From assembly GCF_001682385.1 (NCBI RefSeq), contig NZ_CP016210.1, positions 1 through 64,000 on the forward strand: 64,000 nucleotides of DNA, written 5' to 3'. Below the pieces are notes generated by a model, which worked only from the letters and a program-made list of their open reading frames with translations, had not been told where the DNA came from and searched no databases. Below are positions 1 through 14,105 of this stretch, piece after piece. The position numbers and the translations under genes were made by a program. The DNA is from Azoarcus olearius. Lineage in GTDB: Bacteria > Pseudomonadota > Gammaproteobacteria > Burkholderiales > Rhodocyclaceae. How positions within the stretch are numbered: position 1 is the first letter of the stretch; every line of letters starts with the position of its first letter.

Positions 1-1443
<1,443 letters not shown>

Positions 1444-1501
1444 GCGCGAATGACGACGCGGATTTGCCAGACACCGACCAACCACTCCCTCAGCTGACGC
1501 C

Positions 1502-2611
1502 ATGCTTCTGCTCAACACCACCCGCGACGCGCTCCTCGCCCCGCTGCAGTCGGTAGCCGGCATTGTCGAAAAGCGCCACACCCTGCCGATTCTCTCCAAC
1601 GTGCTGATCGAGAAGCGCGGCGACCAGCTCACCTTGCTCGCCACCGACATCGAGATCCAGATCCGCACCACCACCGCCGGCCACATCGGCGGCGAGGATT
1701 CGTCGATCACGGTCGGCGCGCGCAAGCTGCAGGACATCCTGCGCGCACTGTCGGACAGCGTTGATATCGTGCTGACGCTCGAAGACAAGCGCCTCACCGT
1801 GAAGGCCGGCAAGAGCCGCTTCCAGCTGCAGACCCTGCCTGCCGCCGACTATCCGCGCATGAACCTGCCCGACGGCGACGCGGTGCGCTTCTCGGTGCCT
1901 CAGCGCGCCTTCAAGCGCCAGCTCGCGCAGGTCTCGTACTCGATGGCGCAGCAGGACATCCGCTACTACCTCAACGGCCTGCTGCTGATCGCCGACGGCT
2001 CCGAACTGCGCATGGTGGCCACCGACGGCCACCGCCTCGCCTACGCCGCGGGCGACCTCGCGGTGCCGGTGCAGGCGCGCACCGAAGCCATCCTGCCGCG
2101 CAAGACGGTGCTCGAGCTCGCCCGCCAGCTGGCCGACACCGACGATCCGCTGGAAATCATCCTCGCCGGCAACCAGGCGGTGTTCCGCTTCGGCTCGATC
2201 GAACTCGTCACCAAGCTGATCGACGGCAAGTTCCCCGACTACGAGCGCGTCATCCCGCAGAACCATCCGCGCATGGTCACCTTCGACCGCCAGCCGCTGC
2301 TCGCCTCGCTGCAACGCGCCGCCATCCTCACCAACGAGAAATTCCGCGGCGTGCGCATGGTGCTCGGCGAGGGCGCGCTCAAGATCATCAGCTCCAACAC
2401 CGAGCAGGAAGAAGCGCAGGAAGAGCTGGAGATCGACTACCACGACACCCCGCTCGACATCGGCTTCAACGTCACCTACCTGCTCGACGTGCTCAACAAC
2501 CTGTCGTCCGAGCAGGTGGAATGGCGCTTCAACGACGGCAACTCCAGCGCGCTCGTCACGCTGCCGGGCAACGACAAGTTCAAGTACGTCGTGATGCCGA
2601 TGCGCATCTAG
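1502..2611 (+). CDS. dnaN: DNA polymerase III beta subunit (sliding clamp)
   Basis: The 369-residue protein is the ring-shaped processivity clamp of DNA polymerase III, which also tethers DnaA-inactivation and repair factors. Three repeated clamp domains are expected over this length. Family motifs visible include the N-terminal KRHTLPILSNVL, MVATDGHRLA near residue 175 and the conserved C-terminal end YVVMPMRI. It lies 58 bp after dnaA in the same direction, so cotranscription with dnaA is likely. The next 200 bp before gyrB hold a dispersed repeat, not a gene. Confidence 0.98.
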   Translation: MLLLNTTRDALLAPLQSVAGIVEKRHTLPILSNVLIEKRGDQLTLLATDIEIQIRTTTAGHIGGEDSSITVGARKLQDILRALSDSVDIVLTLEDKRLTVKAGKSRFQLQTLPAADYPRMNLPDGDAVRFSVPQRAFKRQLAQVSYSMAQQDIRYYLNGLLLIADGSELRMVATDGHRLAYAAGDLAVPVQARTEAILPRKTVLELARQLADTDDPLEIILAGNQAVFRFGSIELVTKLIDGKFPDYERVIPQNHPRMVTFDRQPLLASLQRAAILTNEKFRGVRMVLGEGALKIISSNTEQEEAQEELEIDYHDTPLDIGFNVTYLLDVLNNLSSEQVEWRFNDGNSSALVTLPGNDKFKYVVMPMRI

Positions 2612-2618
2612 CCCCGCT

Positions 2619-5310
<2,692 letters not shown>

Positions 5311-5315
5311 TCGAA
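5311..5315. repeat. Target-site duplication, left copy (TCGAA)
   Basis: TCGAA immediately follows the gyrB stop codon and immediately precedes the TGT end of the transposon. The identical 5 bases follow the other end at 31242-31246. A 5-bp duplication is the hallmark of Tn7-family insertion. Confidence 0.93.
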
Positions 5316-5339
5316 TGTAGCGGCGACCATAAACTGGCA
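5316..5339 (+). repeat. Left terminal inverted repeat of the Tn7-like element
   Basis: These 24 bases begin TGTAGCGGCGACCAT and end AAACTGGCA. They match the reverse complement of 31218-31241 at every position. The TGT terminus agrees with the Tn7 family. Confidence 0.95.
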
Positions 5340-5361
5340 ATTTGTTAGGCAAAAACTGGCA
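5327..5361 (+). other. Putative TnsB-binding sites at the gyrB-side end
   Basis: Two copies of a 13-bp motif lie 22 bp apart: CCATAAACTGGCA at 5327-5339 (inside the terminal repeat) and GCAAAAACTGGCA at 5349-5361. Repeated sites of this kind at transposon ends bind the TnsB transposase in Tn7. The close spacing resembles the compact right end of Tn7, the end that lies next to glmS. Confidence 0.7.
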
Positions 5362-5372
5362 GACGAGCGAAA

Positions 5373-5403
5373 GGGCGGGCGAACCCGGCAGGGTTCCCCG
5401 CCC
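5373..5403. terminator. Hairpin terminator just inside the gyrB-side transposon end
   Basis: A strong stem (GGGCGGG then GAACCC with one bulged C, paired with GGGTTCCCCGCCC) surrounds the loop GGCA and is followed by ATTTTGC. It lies 63 bp after the gyrB stop and would stop gyrB transcripts before they enter the cargo, replacing the displaced native terminator. Confidence 0.7.
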
Positions 5404-5480
5404 ATTTTGCTTCCGAAATCAAAGACGCTAGCGCCTAGCGAGAGCTCTCTTAGCGGAGTTCTCTACCGGAATTTGGCTAA

Positions 5481-5774
5481 TTGACCCATACAGGCCTAGA
5501 AGCCACCGCGCACACGACGTACCACGGCCCGCCCACTACCCTCGCTGAAATGGCCGCTAAGAACTACGAGCAGGCCGCCTTAGATGGATTCGTGACGCCG
5601 ACCAGACACCCAATGTTCCACCTCACCGACAGCATGTCGGCCTATGCGGCCGTTGATGATTGGGCGATGCTACGGCTTCAATGCATCGGATTGCTGTCCC
5701 CGGCAGCACAGCTTTATGGAGTGCCAGCTTTACTGCGCGGTGAACGACGTAACCGCCCCATGACGAATAGCTGA
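5481..5774 (+). CDS. Hypothetical protein, 97 residues, uncertain
   Basis: An open frame from a TTG codon encodes 97 residues with no family I recognise. The stretch from about residue 20 to 80 (TLAEMAAKNYEQAALDGF and onward) has a protein-like amino-acid mix. There is no clear ribosome binding site before the TTG; an internal ATG at 5550 is an alternative start. It may be a small cargo gene or the 3' remnant of a larger one, because the region up to hsdM contains other broken coding sequence. Confidence 0.3.
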   Translation: MTHTGLEATAHTTYHGPPTTLAEMAAKNYEQAALDGFVTPTRHPMFHLTDSMSAYAAVDDWAMLRLQCIGLLSPAAQLYGVPALLRGERRNRPMTNS

Positions 5775-5861
5775 CGTGGATTGGTGCATTGCCCATTAAT
5801 CTGTTTTTTCATTTGACTGATTCAACGGGTACTCCACGCGGGCAAACCTGTCAGCTCTCTC

Positions 5862-5945
5862 TCACTCCACTGCGCTAACCTTGATTTCGAAGGGGCGTTC
5901 GTAGAGCTCGATTTCCGCAGCGGCTGCTCGCCCTTCCAATATCAT
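5862..5945 (-). CDS. Very small open frame, or out-of-frame tail of the preceding fragment
   Basis: On the minus strand an ATG overlaps the stop of the 5942-6151 frame (ATGA, 5942-5945) and encodes 27 residues ending ELYERPFEIKVSAVE. The composition is protein-like. It is either a translationally coupled micro-gene or, more likely, the continuation of the upstream fragment after a frameshift. Confidence 0.25.
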   Translation of the reverse strand: MILEGRAAAAEIELYERPFEIKVSAVE

Positions 5946-6151
5946 CGCTGGTGCATAGCGTTCTCGTAGGCAGAGATATTGTCGGTCTCAGCAGTCTCGG
6001 CCCGCCGCACCTCCAACTGTCCGATCTCTTCGACCCCTTGCGCAACCAGAAAGGTTGCAAGAGAGCGGGCGCTGAGTTGGGCTTGAGAGAACTTGAGCAG
6101 ATCGTGATGACGGTACATCTGCGCCTCTACACGTAGTGGCAAAGTCATCAC
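5942..6151 (-). pseudogene. 5'-truncated gene fragment abutting hsdM
   Basis: The minus-strand frame encodes a coherent Leu/Arg/Glu-rich segment (PLRVEAQMYRHHDLLKFSQ, later LATFLVAQGVEEIGQLEVRR). Reading upstream of the GTG/ATG start region, the frame stays open and protein-like (GGNFNPGRRLLQRQIEVM) until a stop near 6228, inside the first codons of hsdM on the other strand. This indicates the 3' part of a gene whose beginning was lost when the restriction module was joined here. I do not recognise the family. Confidence 0.4.
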
Positions 6152-6226
6152 CTCGATCTGCCTCTGCAGCAGGCGCCTGCCCGGGTTAAAGTTCCCGCCT
6201 TTCGTTTTGTGGTCGTTGCGGTCTCA

Positions 6227-8647
6227 ATGGCAATCAAGAAATCCGACCTCTACTCCTCCCTCTGGGCCTCCTGCGATGAACTGCGTGGCGGCATGGATGC
6301 CAGCCAGTACAAGGACTACGTCCTGTTCATGCTGTTCATCAAGTACATCAGCGACAAGTACGCCGACAGCAACGACTTCGCCCCGCCCGTGGTTATTCCC
6401 AAGGGGGCCAGCTTCAAAGACATGATCGCCCTCAAGGGCAAAAGCGACATCGGCGACAAGATCAACACTCAGATCATCCAGCCACTGATCGATGCCAATG
6501 CCCGGCTGGCCCGCAGCGACTTCCCGGACTTCAACGACCCTAACAAGCTGGGCGAAGGTCCGGCCATGGTGGAGCGGTTGTCCAACCTGGTCAGCATCTT
6601 CCAGAAGCCAGAGCTGGACTTCTCCCAGAATCGCGCCGAGCACGACGACATCCTCGGCGACGCCTACGAGTACCTGATGCGCCACTTCGCGCAGGATTCC
6701 GGCAAGAGCAAGGGCCAGTTCTACACGCCATCCGAAGTTAGTCGCGTCATCGCCAAGGTGATCGGCATCTCACCCGAAAACACTAAGGCCGCCACCACGG
6801 CCTACGATCCGACCTGCGGCTCGGGTTCGCTGCTCCTCAAGGTCGCCGCCGAAGCCGGCAACAAGATCACCCTGGAAGGACAGGAAAAGGACGTCACTAC
6901 CGCCGGTCTGGCGCGGATGAACATGATCCTGCACGACTTCCCCACCGCCAACATCCTCTCCGGCAACACGCTGGCGGCGCCAAAATTCAAAGATGGCGAG
7001 GGATTGCGCAACTACGACTACGTGGTCGCCAATCCACCCTTTTCCGACAAGACCTGGAGCACCGGCCTTACCCCGGAAGACGACCTCTACCAGCGCTTCG
7101 GCTGGGGCGTACCGCCGGCAAAGCAGGGCGACTACGCCTATCTGCTGCACATCATCCGCAGCATGAAAGCCAACGGCAAAGCCGCCTGCATCCTGCCCCA
7201 CGGCGTGCTGTTCCGCGGCAATGCCGAGGCGGTCATCCGCCAGCAGTTGGTGCGCTCCGGCATCCTCAAGGGCATCATCGGTCTGCCTGCCAACTTGTTC
7301 TACGGCACGGGCATCCCCGCCTGCATCCTGGTGCTGGACAAGGAAAACGCCGCCGCTCGCAAAGGCGTGTTCATGATCGACGCCGCCAAGGGCTACATCA
7401 AGGACGGCAATAAGAACCGCCTGCGTGAGCAGGACATCCACAAGATCGTCGATACCTTCACCCGGCAGATCGACAGCCCGCGTTACGCCCGCATGGTGCC
7501 CTTCGCCGAGATCGCCGACGCCAAGAACGACTTTAACCTCAACCTGCCGCGCTACATCGACAGCAGCGAGCCGGAAGACCTGCAGGACATCGACGCCCAC
7601 CTCAACGGTGGCATCCCGGAGCGCGACATCGACGCCTTCGCCGCCGACTGGCTGCAGATGCCCGGCCTACGCACTGCGCTGTTTGAATCGGCCGGCCGCC
7701 CCGGCTACGCACGCCTCAAGCTGCCGGTGGGCGAGATCAAGGCTGCCATCCTCGGCCACGGCGAATTCATCGCCTTCACCAACAAGGCGAACACCCTGTT
7801 CAGCAAATGGCGCGAAGCAATTACCCCGCGCCTCACCGGCTTCGGCCAGAACGACCACCCCAAGGCCCTGATCGGCACTGTCTCCGAAACCCTGCTCGCC
7901 GCCTTCCAGGCCGCGCCCCTACTCGATCCCTACGACGTTTATCAGCACCTGATGGACTACTGGGCGGAAACGATGCAGGACGACGCCTACCTGATCGCCT
8001 CTGATGGTTGGGTAGCCAAGCCAACACGCATCGTCGAAACCGACAAGAAGGGCAAACAGAAGGACAAGGGCTGGGCCTGCGACCTGATCCCCAAGCCCTA
8101 TCTCGTCGTCCGTTACTTCGCCAAGGAACAGGCTGCACTCGACGCCAAGCAGGCCGAACTGGAAGCCGTCGTCGGTCAGATTGCCGAACTGGAAGAGGAA
8201 CACAGCGGCGAGGATGCCGCCTTCGCCGGTTTCGACAAGATCAACGCTGCCCAGGTGAAGGACCGCGTCAAGGAGATTGGCAACGATCCCGAGGCAAAGG
8301 ACGAGCTGGCGGTGCTGAAGCAATGGCTCAGGTTAAGCGAAGAGGAGAGCAAGCTCAAGAAAGCCGTCAAGGAATTGGACGCCCAGCTCGATCAGCTGGC
8401 CCATGACCACTATGCCAAGCTGAGCGTGCCGGAGATCAAGACCCTGGTGGTGGACGACAAATGGCTGGCCCGGTTGGCCGCTGACCTGCAAGGTGAGCTC
8501 GACCGCGTCGGCCAGACCCTGACCGCCCGCATCCGCGAACTGGCCGAGCGCTACGCCACGCCGTTGCCGCAACTGGTGGATGAAGTGGCCCTGCTGTCGG
8601 CCAGGGTGGAGGAACACCTCAAGCTCATGGGGGCGGCATGGGAGTGA
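6227..8647 (+). CDS. hsdM: Type I restriction-modification system DNA methyltransferase subunit HsdM
   Basis: HsdM is the adenine N6 methyltransferase subunit; with HsdS it methylates host sites, and with HsdR it forms the restriction complex. The 806-residue protein has an N-terminal helical HsdM domain (to about 130), SAM-binding motif I DPTCGSGSLLL at 194 and catalytic motif NPPF at 269. A long extension after about 480 includes a Glu/Lys-rich coiled coil near 630-720. This longer form is common among type I M subunits. ATG at 6227 (MAIKKSDLYSSLW) was chosen because the family usually begins here; the frame is open from a GTG at 6209. It overlaps hsdS by 10 bp. Confidence 0.95.
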   Translation: MAIKKSDLYSSLWASCDELRGGMDASQYKDYVLFMLFIKYISDKYADSNDFAPPVVIPKGASFKDMIALKGKSDIGDKINTQIIQPLIDANARLARSDFPDFNDPNKLGEGPAMVERLSNLVSIFQKPELDFSQNRAEHDDILGDAYEYLMRHFAQDSGKSKGQFYTPSEVSRVIAKVIGISPENTKAATTAYDPTCGSGSLLLKVAAEAGNKITLEGQEKDVTTAGLARMNMILHDFPTANILSGNTLAAPKFKDGEGLRNYDYVVANPPFSDKTWSTGLTPEDDLYQRFGWGVPPAKQGDYAYLLHIIRSMKANGKAACILPHGVLFRGNAEAVIRQQLVRSGILKGIIGLPANLFYGTGIPACILVLDKENAAARKGVFMIDAAKGYIKDGNKNRLREQDIHKIVDTFTRQIDSPRYARMVPFAEIADAKNDFNLNLPRYIDSSEPEDLQDIDAHLNGGIPERDIDAFAADWLQMPGLRTALFESAGRPGYARLKLPVGEIKAAILGHGEFIAFTNKANTLFSKWREAITPRLTGFGQNDHPKALIGTVSETLLAAFQAAPLLDPYDVYQHLMDYWAETMQDDAYLIASDGWVAKPTRIVETDKKGKQKDKGWACDLIPKPYLVVRYFAKEQAALDAKQAELEAVVGQIAELEEEHSGEDAAFAGFDKINAAQVKDRVKEIGNDPEAKDELAVLKQWLRLSEEESKLKKAVKELDAQLDQLAHDHYAKLSVPEIKTLVVDDKWLARLAADLQGELDRVGQTLTARIRELAERYATPLPQLVDEVALLSARVEEHLKLMGAAWE

Positions 8648-9816
8648 AATCGGGGTACAAGCAGACGGAAGTAGGCGTGATTCCGTCAGACTGGCATGTT
8701 AAGCGCCTTGGTGAAATTGGCGAGGCTCTGATCGGGCTCACCTACAAACCGACAGAGGTTCGGGATCATGGGACGCTTGTTCTACGATCGTCGAATATCC
8801 AGAACGATGCGCTTGCTTTTGATGACAATGTTTTTGTCCATGCGGACATTCCGGATCGCATCAAGGTGCGTCCAAACGATGTGCTTATCTGCGTCAGGAA
8901 TGGCAGCCGTGATCTGATTGGAAAATCCGCGCTACTGGATGAGCGGACAAAAGGAATGACATTTGGGGCATTCATGGCGGTTTACCGCAGCCCCATTGGA
9001 AAACTTGCCAGCTACCTGTTCCAGTCACCAATTCTTAAGCGTCAAATCAGCGAACATCTCGGCGCGACAATCAACCAGATAACGAACAAAAGCCTCAATG
9101 CGTTTCTGGCTCCCGTACCTCCCTCAGGGGCGGAACAACGCGCCATCGCCACCGCCCTGTCAGATGTGGATGCGCTGATCGACGGCTTGACCCGGCTGAT
9201 CGCCAAGAAGCGGGATCTCAAACAGGCCGCCATGCAGCAACTCCTTACCGGCCAAACCCGCCTGCCGGGATTTAGTGGGGAGTGGGAGGTGAAGCTACTA
9301 GGGGATATCGCCCACATCAAAACCGGAAGCCGTAACAACGAAGACAAAATCGAGGACGGGGCATATCCCTTCTATGTACGGTCGGCTACCGTAGAGCGTA
9401 TCAATAGCTACTCGCATGACTGCGAAGCGGTCTTGGTGCCTGGCGAGGGTCAGATCGGCAACATTTTCCACTACATCAACGGGCGTTTCGACGTTCATCA
9501 ACGTGTCTATGCGATAACGCAATTCGCGGATAGTGTCTCTGGACGGTACGTTCATCTCTACATGTCACAGCACTTTGGCACCTGGGCTATGCAGAACACG
9601 GTGAAGGCGACGGTCGACTCCCTTCGTTTACCGACGTTTCAGACTTTCGAGATACGTCTGCCACCAACATTGGAAGAACAAACCGTCATAGCCACCATCC
9701 TCGCCGACATGGACGCTGAACTGGCCGCCCTTGAAGCCCGCCTCACCAAAACCCGCGCCTTGAAGCAGGCTATGATGTCGGAATTGCTAACCGGGAAGAC
9801 CCGACTACCAACCTGA
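8638..9816 (+). CDS. hsdS: Type I restriction-modification specificity subunit HsdS
   Basis: HsdS selects the bipartite DNA target through two target-recognition domains joined by conserved helices. In this 392-residue protein each half opens with a recognisable segment: [14 protein letters not shown] near residue 16 and [18 protein letters not shown] near 213. Each recognition domain is followed by conserved helical segments ([19 protein letters not shown], and [20 protein letters not shown] near 345). The start overlaps the hsdM stop, indicating translational coupling. Codon use in the recognition domains (8.7-9.1 and 9.3-9.65 kb) is less GC-rich than in the conserved helices, as expected for domains exchanged between systems. 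Confidence 0.94.
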   Translation: MGVKSGYKQTEVGVIPSDWHVKRLGEIGEALIGLTYKPTEVRDHGTLVLRSSNIQNDALAFDDNVFVHADIPDRIKVRPNDVLICVRNGSRDLIGKSALLDERTKGMTFGAFMAVYRSPIGKLASYLFQSPILKRQISEHLGATINQITNKSLNAFLAPVPPSGAEQRAIATALSDVDALIDGLTRLIAKKRDLKQAAMQQLLTGQTRLPGFSGEWEVKLLGDIAHIKTGSRNNEDKIEDGAYPFYVRSATVERINSYSHDCEAVLVPGEGQIGNIFHYINGRFDVHQRVYAITQFADSVSGRYVHLYMSQHFGTWAMQNTVKATVDSLRLPTFQTFEIRLPPTLEEQTVIATILADMDAELAALEARLTKTRALKQAMMSELLTGKTRLPT

Positions 9817-9826
9817 TAGGCCACCC

Positions 9827-12800
9827 ATGCTTGAACAGCCGCGCTCCGAACGTAAAACCCAGAATCGCGTCATCGCGCTCTTTACGGATACTTCGCGCTC
9901 GGACTGCCTCGGCTACGACTACCTAGGCGAGTGGAACAAGCGGGAAAACAACCGCCCCATCGAAACCGAACTGCTGCGCGCCAACCTGCAACAGCGCGGT
10001 TACTCTGACGCCCACATCGCCGCCGCCCTGCAAAAGCTGCTGACGTCGGCCGACAGCACCGGCATCACCCTCTACCAGGCCAACCTGCGCACCTACCAGT
10101 TGCTGCGCTATGGCGTCGATGTGCAGGTGGCCGCCGGCCAGCCCCACGACAAGGTGCATCTGATCGACTGGGCCACCCCGGGTAACAACCACTTCGCCCT
10201 GGCCGAGGAGGTGACGCTCAAGGGCGGTTACCAGCGTCGGCCCGACATCGTGCTCTACATCAACGGTATCGCCATCGCGGTGCTGGAACTCAAGCGCAGC
10301 TCGGTAGAAGTAGCCGACGGGGTGCGCCAGCTGATCACCAATCAGGAAGACATCTTCAACAAGGGCTTCTTCAGCACGGTGCAGCTGGTGCTGGCGGGCA
10401 GCGACTCGCAAGGCTTGCGTTATGGCACCACCGGCACGCCGGAGCAGTTCTTTGTCGAATGGAAGGACGAAGCGCCCCCTGCTGCCGGGATCACGCTAGA
10501 AGCCGGAAGCCTGCTCGACCGCCCGCTGGTGCAGCTCTGTGACAAGACCCGGCTGCTCGACCTGATCCGTAACTTCATCATCTTCGACGCCGGCCAGAAG
10601 AAGGTGCCGCGCCAGCATCAGTTCCAGGGCGTCAAGGCGGCCCAGGAGCGCGTCGCCAAGCAGGAAGGCGGCGTGATCTGGCACACCCAGGGCAGCGGCA
10701 AGAGCATCCTGATGGTGTTGATTGCCAAGTGGCTGCTGGAACACGACCCGGAAGCCCGCATCCTGGTCATCACCGACCGGGACGAACTAGACAAGCAGAT
10801 CGTCGGCGTCATGCGCAACGCCGGGGTTATCGGCGAGGATGCCGCTTCGCCGCGCATCACCTCCCGCGCCGAGCTGATCGAGAAGCTTGGCGCCACCACG
10901 CCGCGCCTGCTTTGCGCGCTGATCCACAAGTTCGACACCACGGACCTGAAGGGTGAGCCGCCCCGGGTCCATGGCCGTTTCTACATCTTCGTCGATGAAT
11001 GTCACCGTACCCAGGGCGGCGACATGAATAAGCAGATGAAGCGCTGGCTGGAAGGGGCGATCTTCATCGGCTTCACCGGCACGCCACTGCTACGCAAAGA
11101 CAAGCAGATGACGCGGGACGTGTTCGGCACCTACATCCACACCTACAAGTTCCATCAGGCGGTGGCCGACAAGGTGGTGCTGGACCTGAAGTACGAGGCC
11201 CGGGACGTGCCCCAGCGCCTCGGCTCCCGCAAGGCCATCGACCAATGGTTCGAGCAGAAGACGAAGAACCTCAACAACTTCCAGAAGTCCATTCTGCGCA
11301 AGCGCTGGGCGACGATGGAAGAACTGATGAGTGCAGAAGAGCGCAAGGCGCGCATCGTCGCCGACATCATCCAGGACTTTGCCTTGAAGCCCCGGCTCAA
11401 CAACGACCGGGGCACGGCCATTCTGGTGGCGGCCAGCATCTACGACGCCTGCCATTACTACCGCATCTTTCAAACCAAGACCTTCGGCCAGTATTGTGGC
11501 CTCGTCACCTCCTTCGAGCCCAACCACAACGCCATTTCCCGCGAGCCGGCCAACAGCGACGAGCGTTACAAGTTCGATACCTACACCCAGCATGTGCTGG
11601 CCCAGGGCCAGACCACCAAGCAGTACGAGGACGAGGTCAAGCGCCGCTTCAAGGACGAGCCGGCCAACCTGAAGCTGCTGATCGTCGTCAGCAAGCTACT
11701 GACCGGTTTCGACGCGCCTAGCTGCACCTACATCTACCTGGACAACGAGCTGCGCGACCACAACCTGTTCCAGGCCATTTGCCGCACCAACCGGCTGGAC
11801 GGCGACGACAAGGATTACGGTCACATCGTCGATTACAAGGAGCTTTTCGGGGACGTGCAGCAGGCCATCGCCGTATATAGCTCCGACGAGCTGGACATCG
11901 ACGCCGGCAACGGTGGCGAGAACAACGTCCAGCTCAAGAACTGGCTGGTCGAAGGTAAGAACCAGCTGGACGATGCCCGGCAGGCGCTGCATTACCTGTG
12001 CGAGCCGGTACCGCACCCCCGAGAGGTGGAGCAGTACCTGCACTACTTCTGCGGCAATGCGGCCAACGCCAATGCGCTGAACGAAACCGAGCCGCTGCGG
12101 GTGTCGTTCTACAAAGCCGTGGCGCTGTTCACCCGGGCCTATGCCGATCTGGCCCAGAACCTGAGCGAAGCTGGTTATACCGACGCCAAGGCGGAGAAGC
12201 TGCAACGTGAAGTCGAGTTCTACGCCGAAATCCGCGCCGCCATCAAAAAGCATTCCGGCGAGGAACTGGACATCAAACCCTACGAGGCGGACATGCGCCA
12301 CCTCATCAACACCTATATCCAGGCCGATGCCGCCGAAGAACTGGGTGAGCTGGGCGAGTTGTCGCTGACCGAGTTGATCATCGAAACCGGCATCCACGAC
12401 GCCATCGCCCGCAAGCTCAACGAGAAGGGCAAGCTGACCAAGAACGCCATTGCTGAAGGCATCATCAACAACGTCCGCAAGACCATCATCCGCGACCAGC
12501 TGACCGACCCGAAGTTTTACGATCAAATGTCGAAGCTGCTGGACGACCTGATCAAGCAGAGTCGGGACGATGCGGCGGCCTATGAAGAATTCCTGAAGAA
12601 GGCCGAGGAACTGGTGCGCAAGCTAGCTTCGAAACAGCCCCAGGCTGGTATGCCTGCCGTGCTGCATGGCAACCGGGAGGCCACGGTGCTGTTCAACAAT
12701 CTGGCCTCCATTCCTTGTGTGCAGTTCCAGTGTCCGACCGAGGATGACGACAAGGCCGAACTGGCCTTGCAGATTGACCGTGCCATTCGCGAGCAGGCGC

Positions 12801-12937
12801 CGGCCGGCTGGCAGGAAGATGCCGACGGCCCCCGTGGTGCCCAGGTGCTGAACGCGCTGTTCCCGCTGTTCAACCGGGACCGCGCCGCAACCAAGGCCAT
12901 GTTCGAGATTGCCAAGAGCCAGCAGGGTTATCTGTGA
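9827..12937 (+). CDS. hsdR: Type I restriction endonuclease subunit HsdR
   Basis: HsdR supplies the ATP-driven translocase and nuclease of the type I complex, which cuts unmodified DNA away from the recognition site. The 1036-residue protein has a PD-(D/E)XK nuclease near residues 137-157 (RRPDIVLY then VLELKRSS), Walker A HTQGSGKS near 287, a DECH helicase box near 390 and FIGFTGTPL near 417. A helical C-terminal region likely contacts the methyltransferase. It starts 10 bp after hsdS, and its stop overlaps the following metalloprotease gene (GTGA), so hsdMSR and the protease form one operon. Confidence 0.95.
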   Translation: MLEQPRSERKTQNRVIALFTDTSRSDCLGYDYLGEWNKRENNRPIETELLRANLQQRGYSDAHIAAALQKLLTSADSTGITLYQANLRTYQLLRYGVDVQVAAGQPHDKVHLIDWATPGNNHFALAEEVTLKGGYQRRPDIVLYINGIAIAVLELKRSSVEVADGVRQLITNQEDIFNKGFFSTVQLVLAGSDSQGLRYGTTGTPEQFFVEWKDEAPPAAGITLEAGSLLDRPLVQLCDKTRLLDLIRNFIIFDAGQKKVPRQHQFQGVKAAQERVAKQEGGVIWHTQGSGKSILMVLIAKWLLEHDPEARILVITDRDELDKQIVGVMRNAGVIGEDAASPRITSRAELIEKLGATTPRLLCALIHKFDTTDLKGEPPRVHGRFYIFVDECHRTQGGDMNKQMKRWLEGAIFIGFTGTPLLRKDKQMTRDVFGTYIHTYKFHQAVADKVVLDLKYEARDVPQRLGSRKAIDQWFEQKTKNLNNFQKSILRKRWATMEELMSAEERKARIVADIIQDFALKPRLNNDRGTAILVAASIYDACHYYRIFQTKTFGQYCGLVTSFEPNHNAISREPANSDERYKFDTYTQHVLAQGQTTKQYEDEVKRRFKDEPANLKLLIVVSKLLTGFDAPSCTYIYLDNELRDHNLFQAICRTNRLDGDDKDYGHIVDYKELFGDVQQAIAVYSSDELDIDAGNGGENNVQLKNWLVEGKNQLDDARQALHYLCEPVPHPREVEQYLHYFCGNAANANALNETEPLRVSFYKAVALFTRAYADLAQNLSEAGYTDAKAEKLQREVEFYAEIRAAIKKHSGEELDIKPYEADMRHLINTYIQADAAEELGELGELSLTELIIETGIHDAIARKLNEKGKLTKNAIAEGIINNVRKTIIRDQLTDPKFYDQMSKLLDDLIKQSRDDAAAYEEFLKKAEELVRKLASKQPQAGMPAVLHGNREATVLFNNLASIPCVQFQCPTEDDDKAELALQIDRAIREQAPAGWQEDADGPRGAQVLNALFPLFNRDRAATKAMFEIAKSQQGYL

Positions 12938-13680
12938 CGGAAAGCATCCAGCTGGGCGAACTGACGATCGAGGTCACCCGCAAGGCGGTCAAGAATGTGC
13001 ATCTGTCGGTGCATCCGCCGGCCGGACATGTCACCCTTGTCGCGCCAACCAGCACCCGCCTGGAAGTGGCTCGCGCTTACGCCATCTCCAAACTGGGCTG
13101 GATTCGCGACCAGCAGGAAAAACTACAGGCCCAAGCCCGGGAAACGCCGCGCCAGTTCGTCGAGCGGGAGAGCCATTACCTATGGGGGCGGCGCTATCTG
13201 CTATCGGTTGTGGAGCAGGACGCCAAGCCGAGTGTGAAGCTGGATCACCGGCGCATCACGCTGACGATCCGCCCCGGCAGCAGTCCGGAAAAACGCGAGG
13301 AAGCCATGCACGACTGGCATCGTGCGCTACTGCACCGGACGATACCTGTGCTGATTCAGAAGTGGCAGCCGGTGCTAGGCGTCACGGTCAGCGCCTACTT
13401 CCTGCAGCGGATGAAGACCAAGTGGGGTGGCTGTAATCACCGGGCTGGCACGATCCGCTTGAATACAGAACTGGTCAAGAAGCCAAAGGACTTGCTGGAA
13501 TACGTCGTGGTGCATGAGATGCTGCACCTGATCGAGCCGACTCATAGCCCGCGCTTCATTGACCTGTTGGACAGGCATTACCCGAACTGGAGGGAGGCGA
13601 GGATGGAGCTCAACGAGTTACCGCTGGCCGCTGAATCGTGGGCTTCACCCCTTGCGCTCCATCATCGTCAGTCAGCTTAA
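12934..13680 (+). CDS. YgjP/DUF45-family zinc metalloprotease in the hsd operon
   Basis: This 248-residue protein belongs to the YgjP-type M48-like metal-dependent hydrolases. It has the zinc motif HEMLH at residue 194 followed by PTHSPRF, and the family segment [17 protein letters not shown] upstream. Such genes often follow hsdR in type I loci; the role there is unclear. It overlaps hsdR by 4 bp. Family members usually end within a few residues of the LNELPL-type motif. Here the frame runs on with [12 protein letters not shown] into an unrelated nuclease fragment on the other strand, so the natural C-terminal codons appear to have been replaced at a recombination junction near 13640. Confidence 0.85.
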   Translation: MTESIQLGELTIEVTRKAVKNVHLSVHPPAGHVTLVAPTSTRLEVARAYAISKLGWIRDQQEKLQAQARETPRQFVERESHYLWGRRYLLSVVEQDAKPSVKLDHRRITLTIRPGSSPEKREEAMHDWHRALLHRTIPVLIQKWQPVLGVTVSAYFLQRMKTKWGGCNHRAGTIRLNTELVKKPKDLLEYVVVHEMLHLIEPTHSPRFIDLLDRHYPNWREARMELNELPLAAESWASPLALHHRQSA

Positions 13681-13785
13681 CGCCTGGTCGCTTCAGCTCC
13701 ATCACGGCCAGCGGCTCGCCATCCTTCTCAAGCAGAATATCCAGCCGAGCTTCGGCCGACATCTTCCCGAATCGATAATCAGGGT
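13645..13785 (-). pseudogene. Fragment of a PD-(D/E)XK restriction-type nuclease
   Basis: On the minus strand about 45 codons read DYRFGKMSAEARLDILL, then a segment containing LAVMELKRPG and ending DDDGAQG. The D...ELK arrangement is the PD-(D/E)XK signature seen at the N-terminus of restriction-type nucleases. Sequence identity breaks off after DGAQG where the ygjP-like gene begins, and nothing recognisable precedes it. It is a relic of another nuclease gene. The rest of 13786-14105 holds no gene I can support and probably contains the promoter of the RES-domain gene. Confidence 0.55.
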
Positions 13786-14105
13786 CTGTCGTCCGAATTT
13801 GAGGCTAAATTTGACCTGGTGCTTGATTGCGCTGTCGGGCAGTCATTGAAATGCGAGCTTGATTGCTGCACGGATGCGTGCTTCCAAATCGGCTTCCGTC
13901 TATTCGGTTGTGGCTCGTTTGCTCGACATATCGGTCCCATGCCTATGCAGCTTCTTCGTACATATTAGCCCCGCGAGTTCGATTCCATCCAGTGACAGGG
14001 AACAGTGTTGATTCGCGTGCGATCGCTCCAGTTCGTCAAGGTTGTCGAGCGCATGTCATAGTTTTATCAATTGTCGAATTTGGCGAACTGTTTGGGGGAG
14101 TTTGT

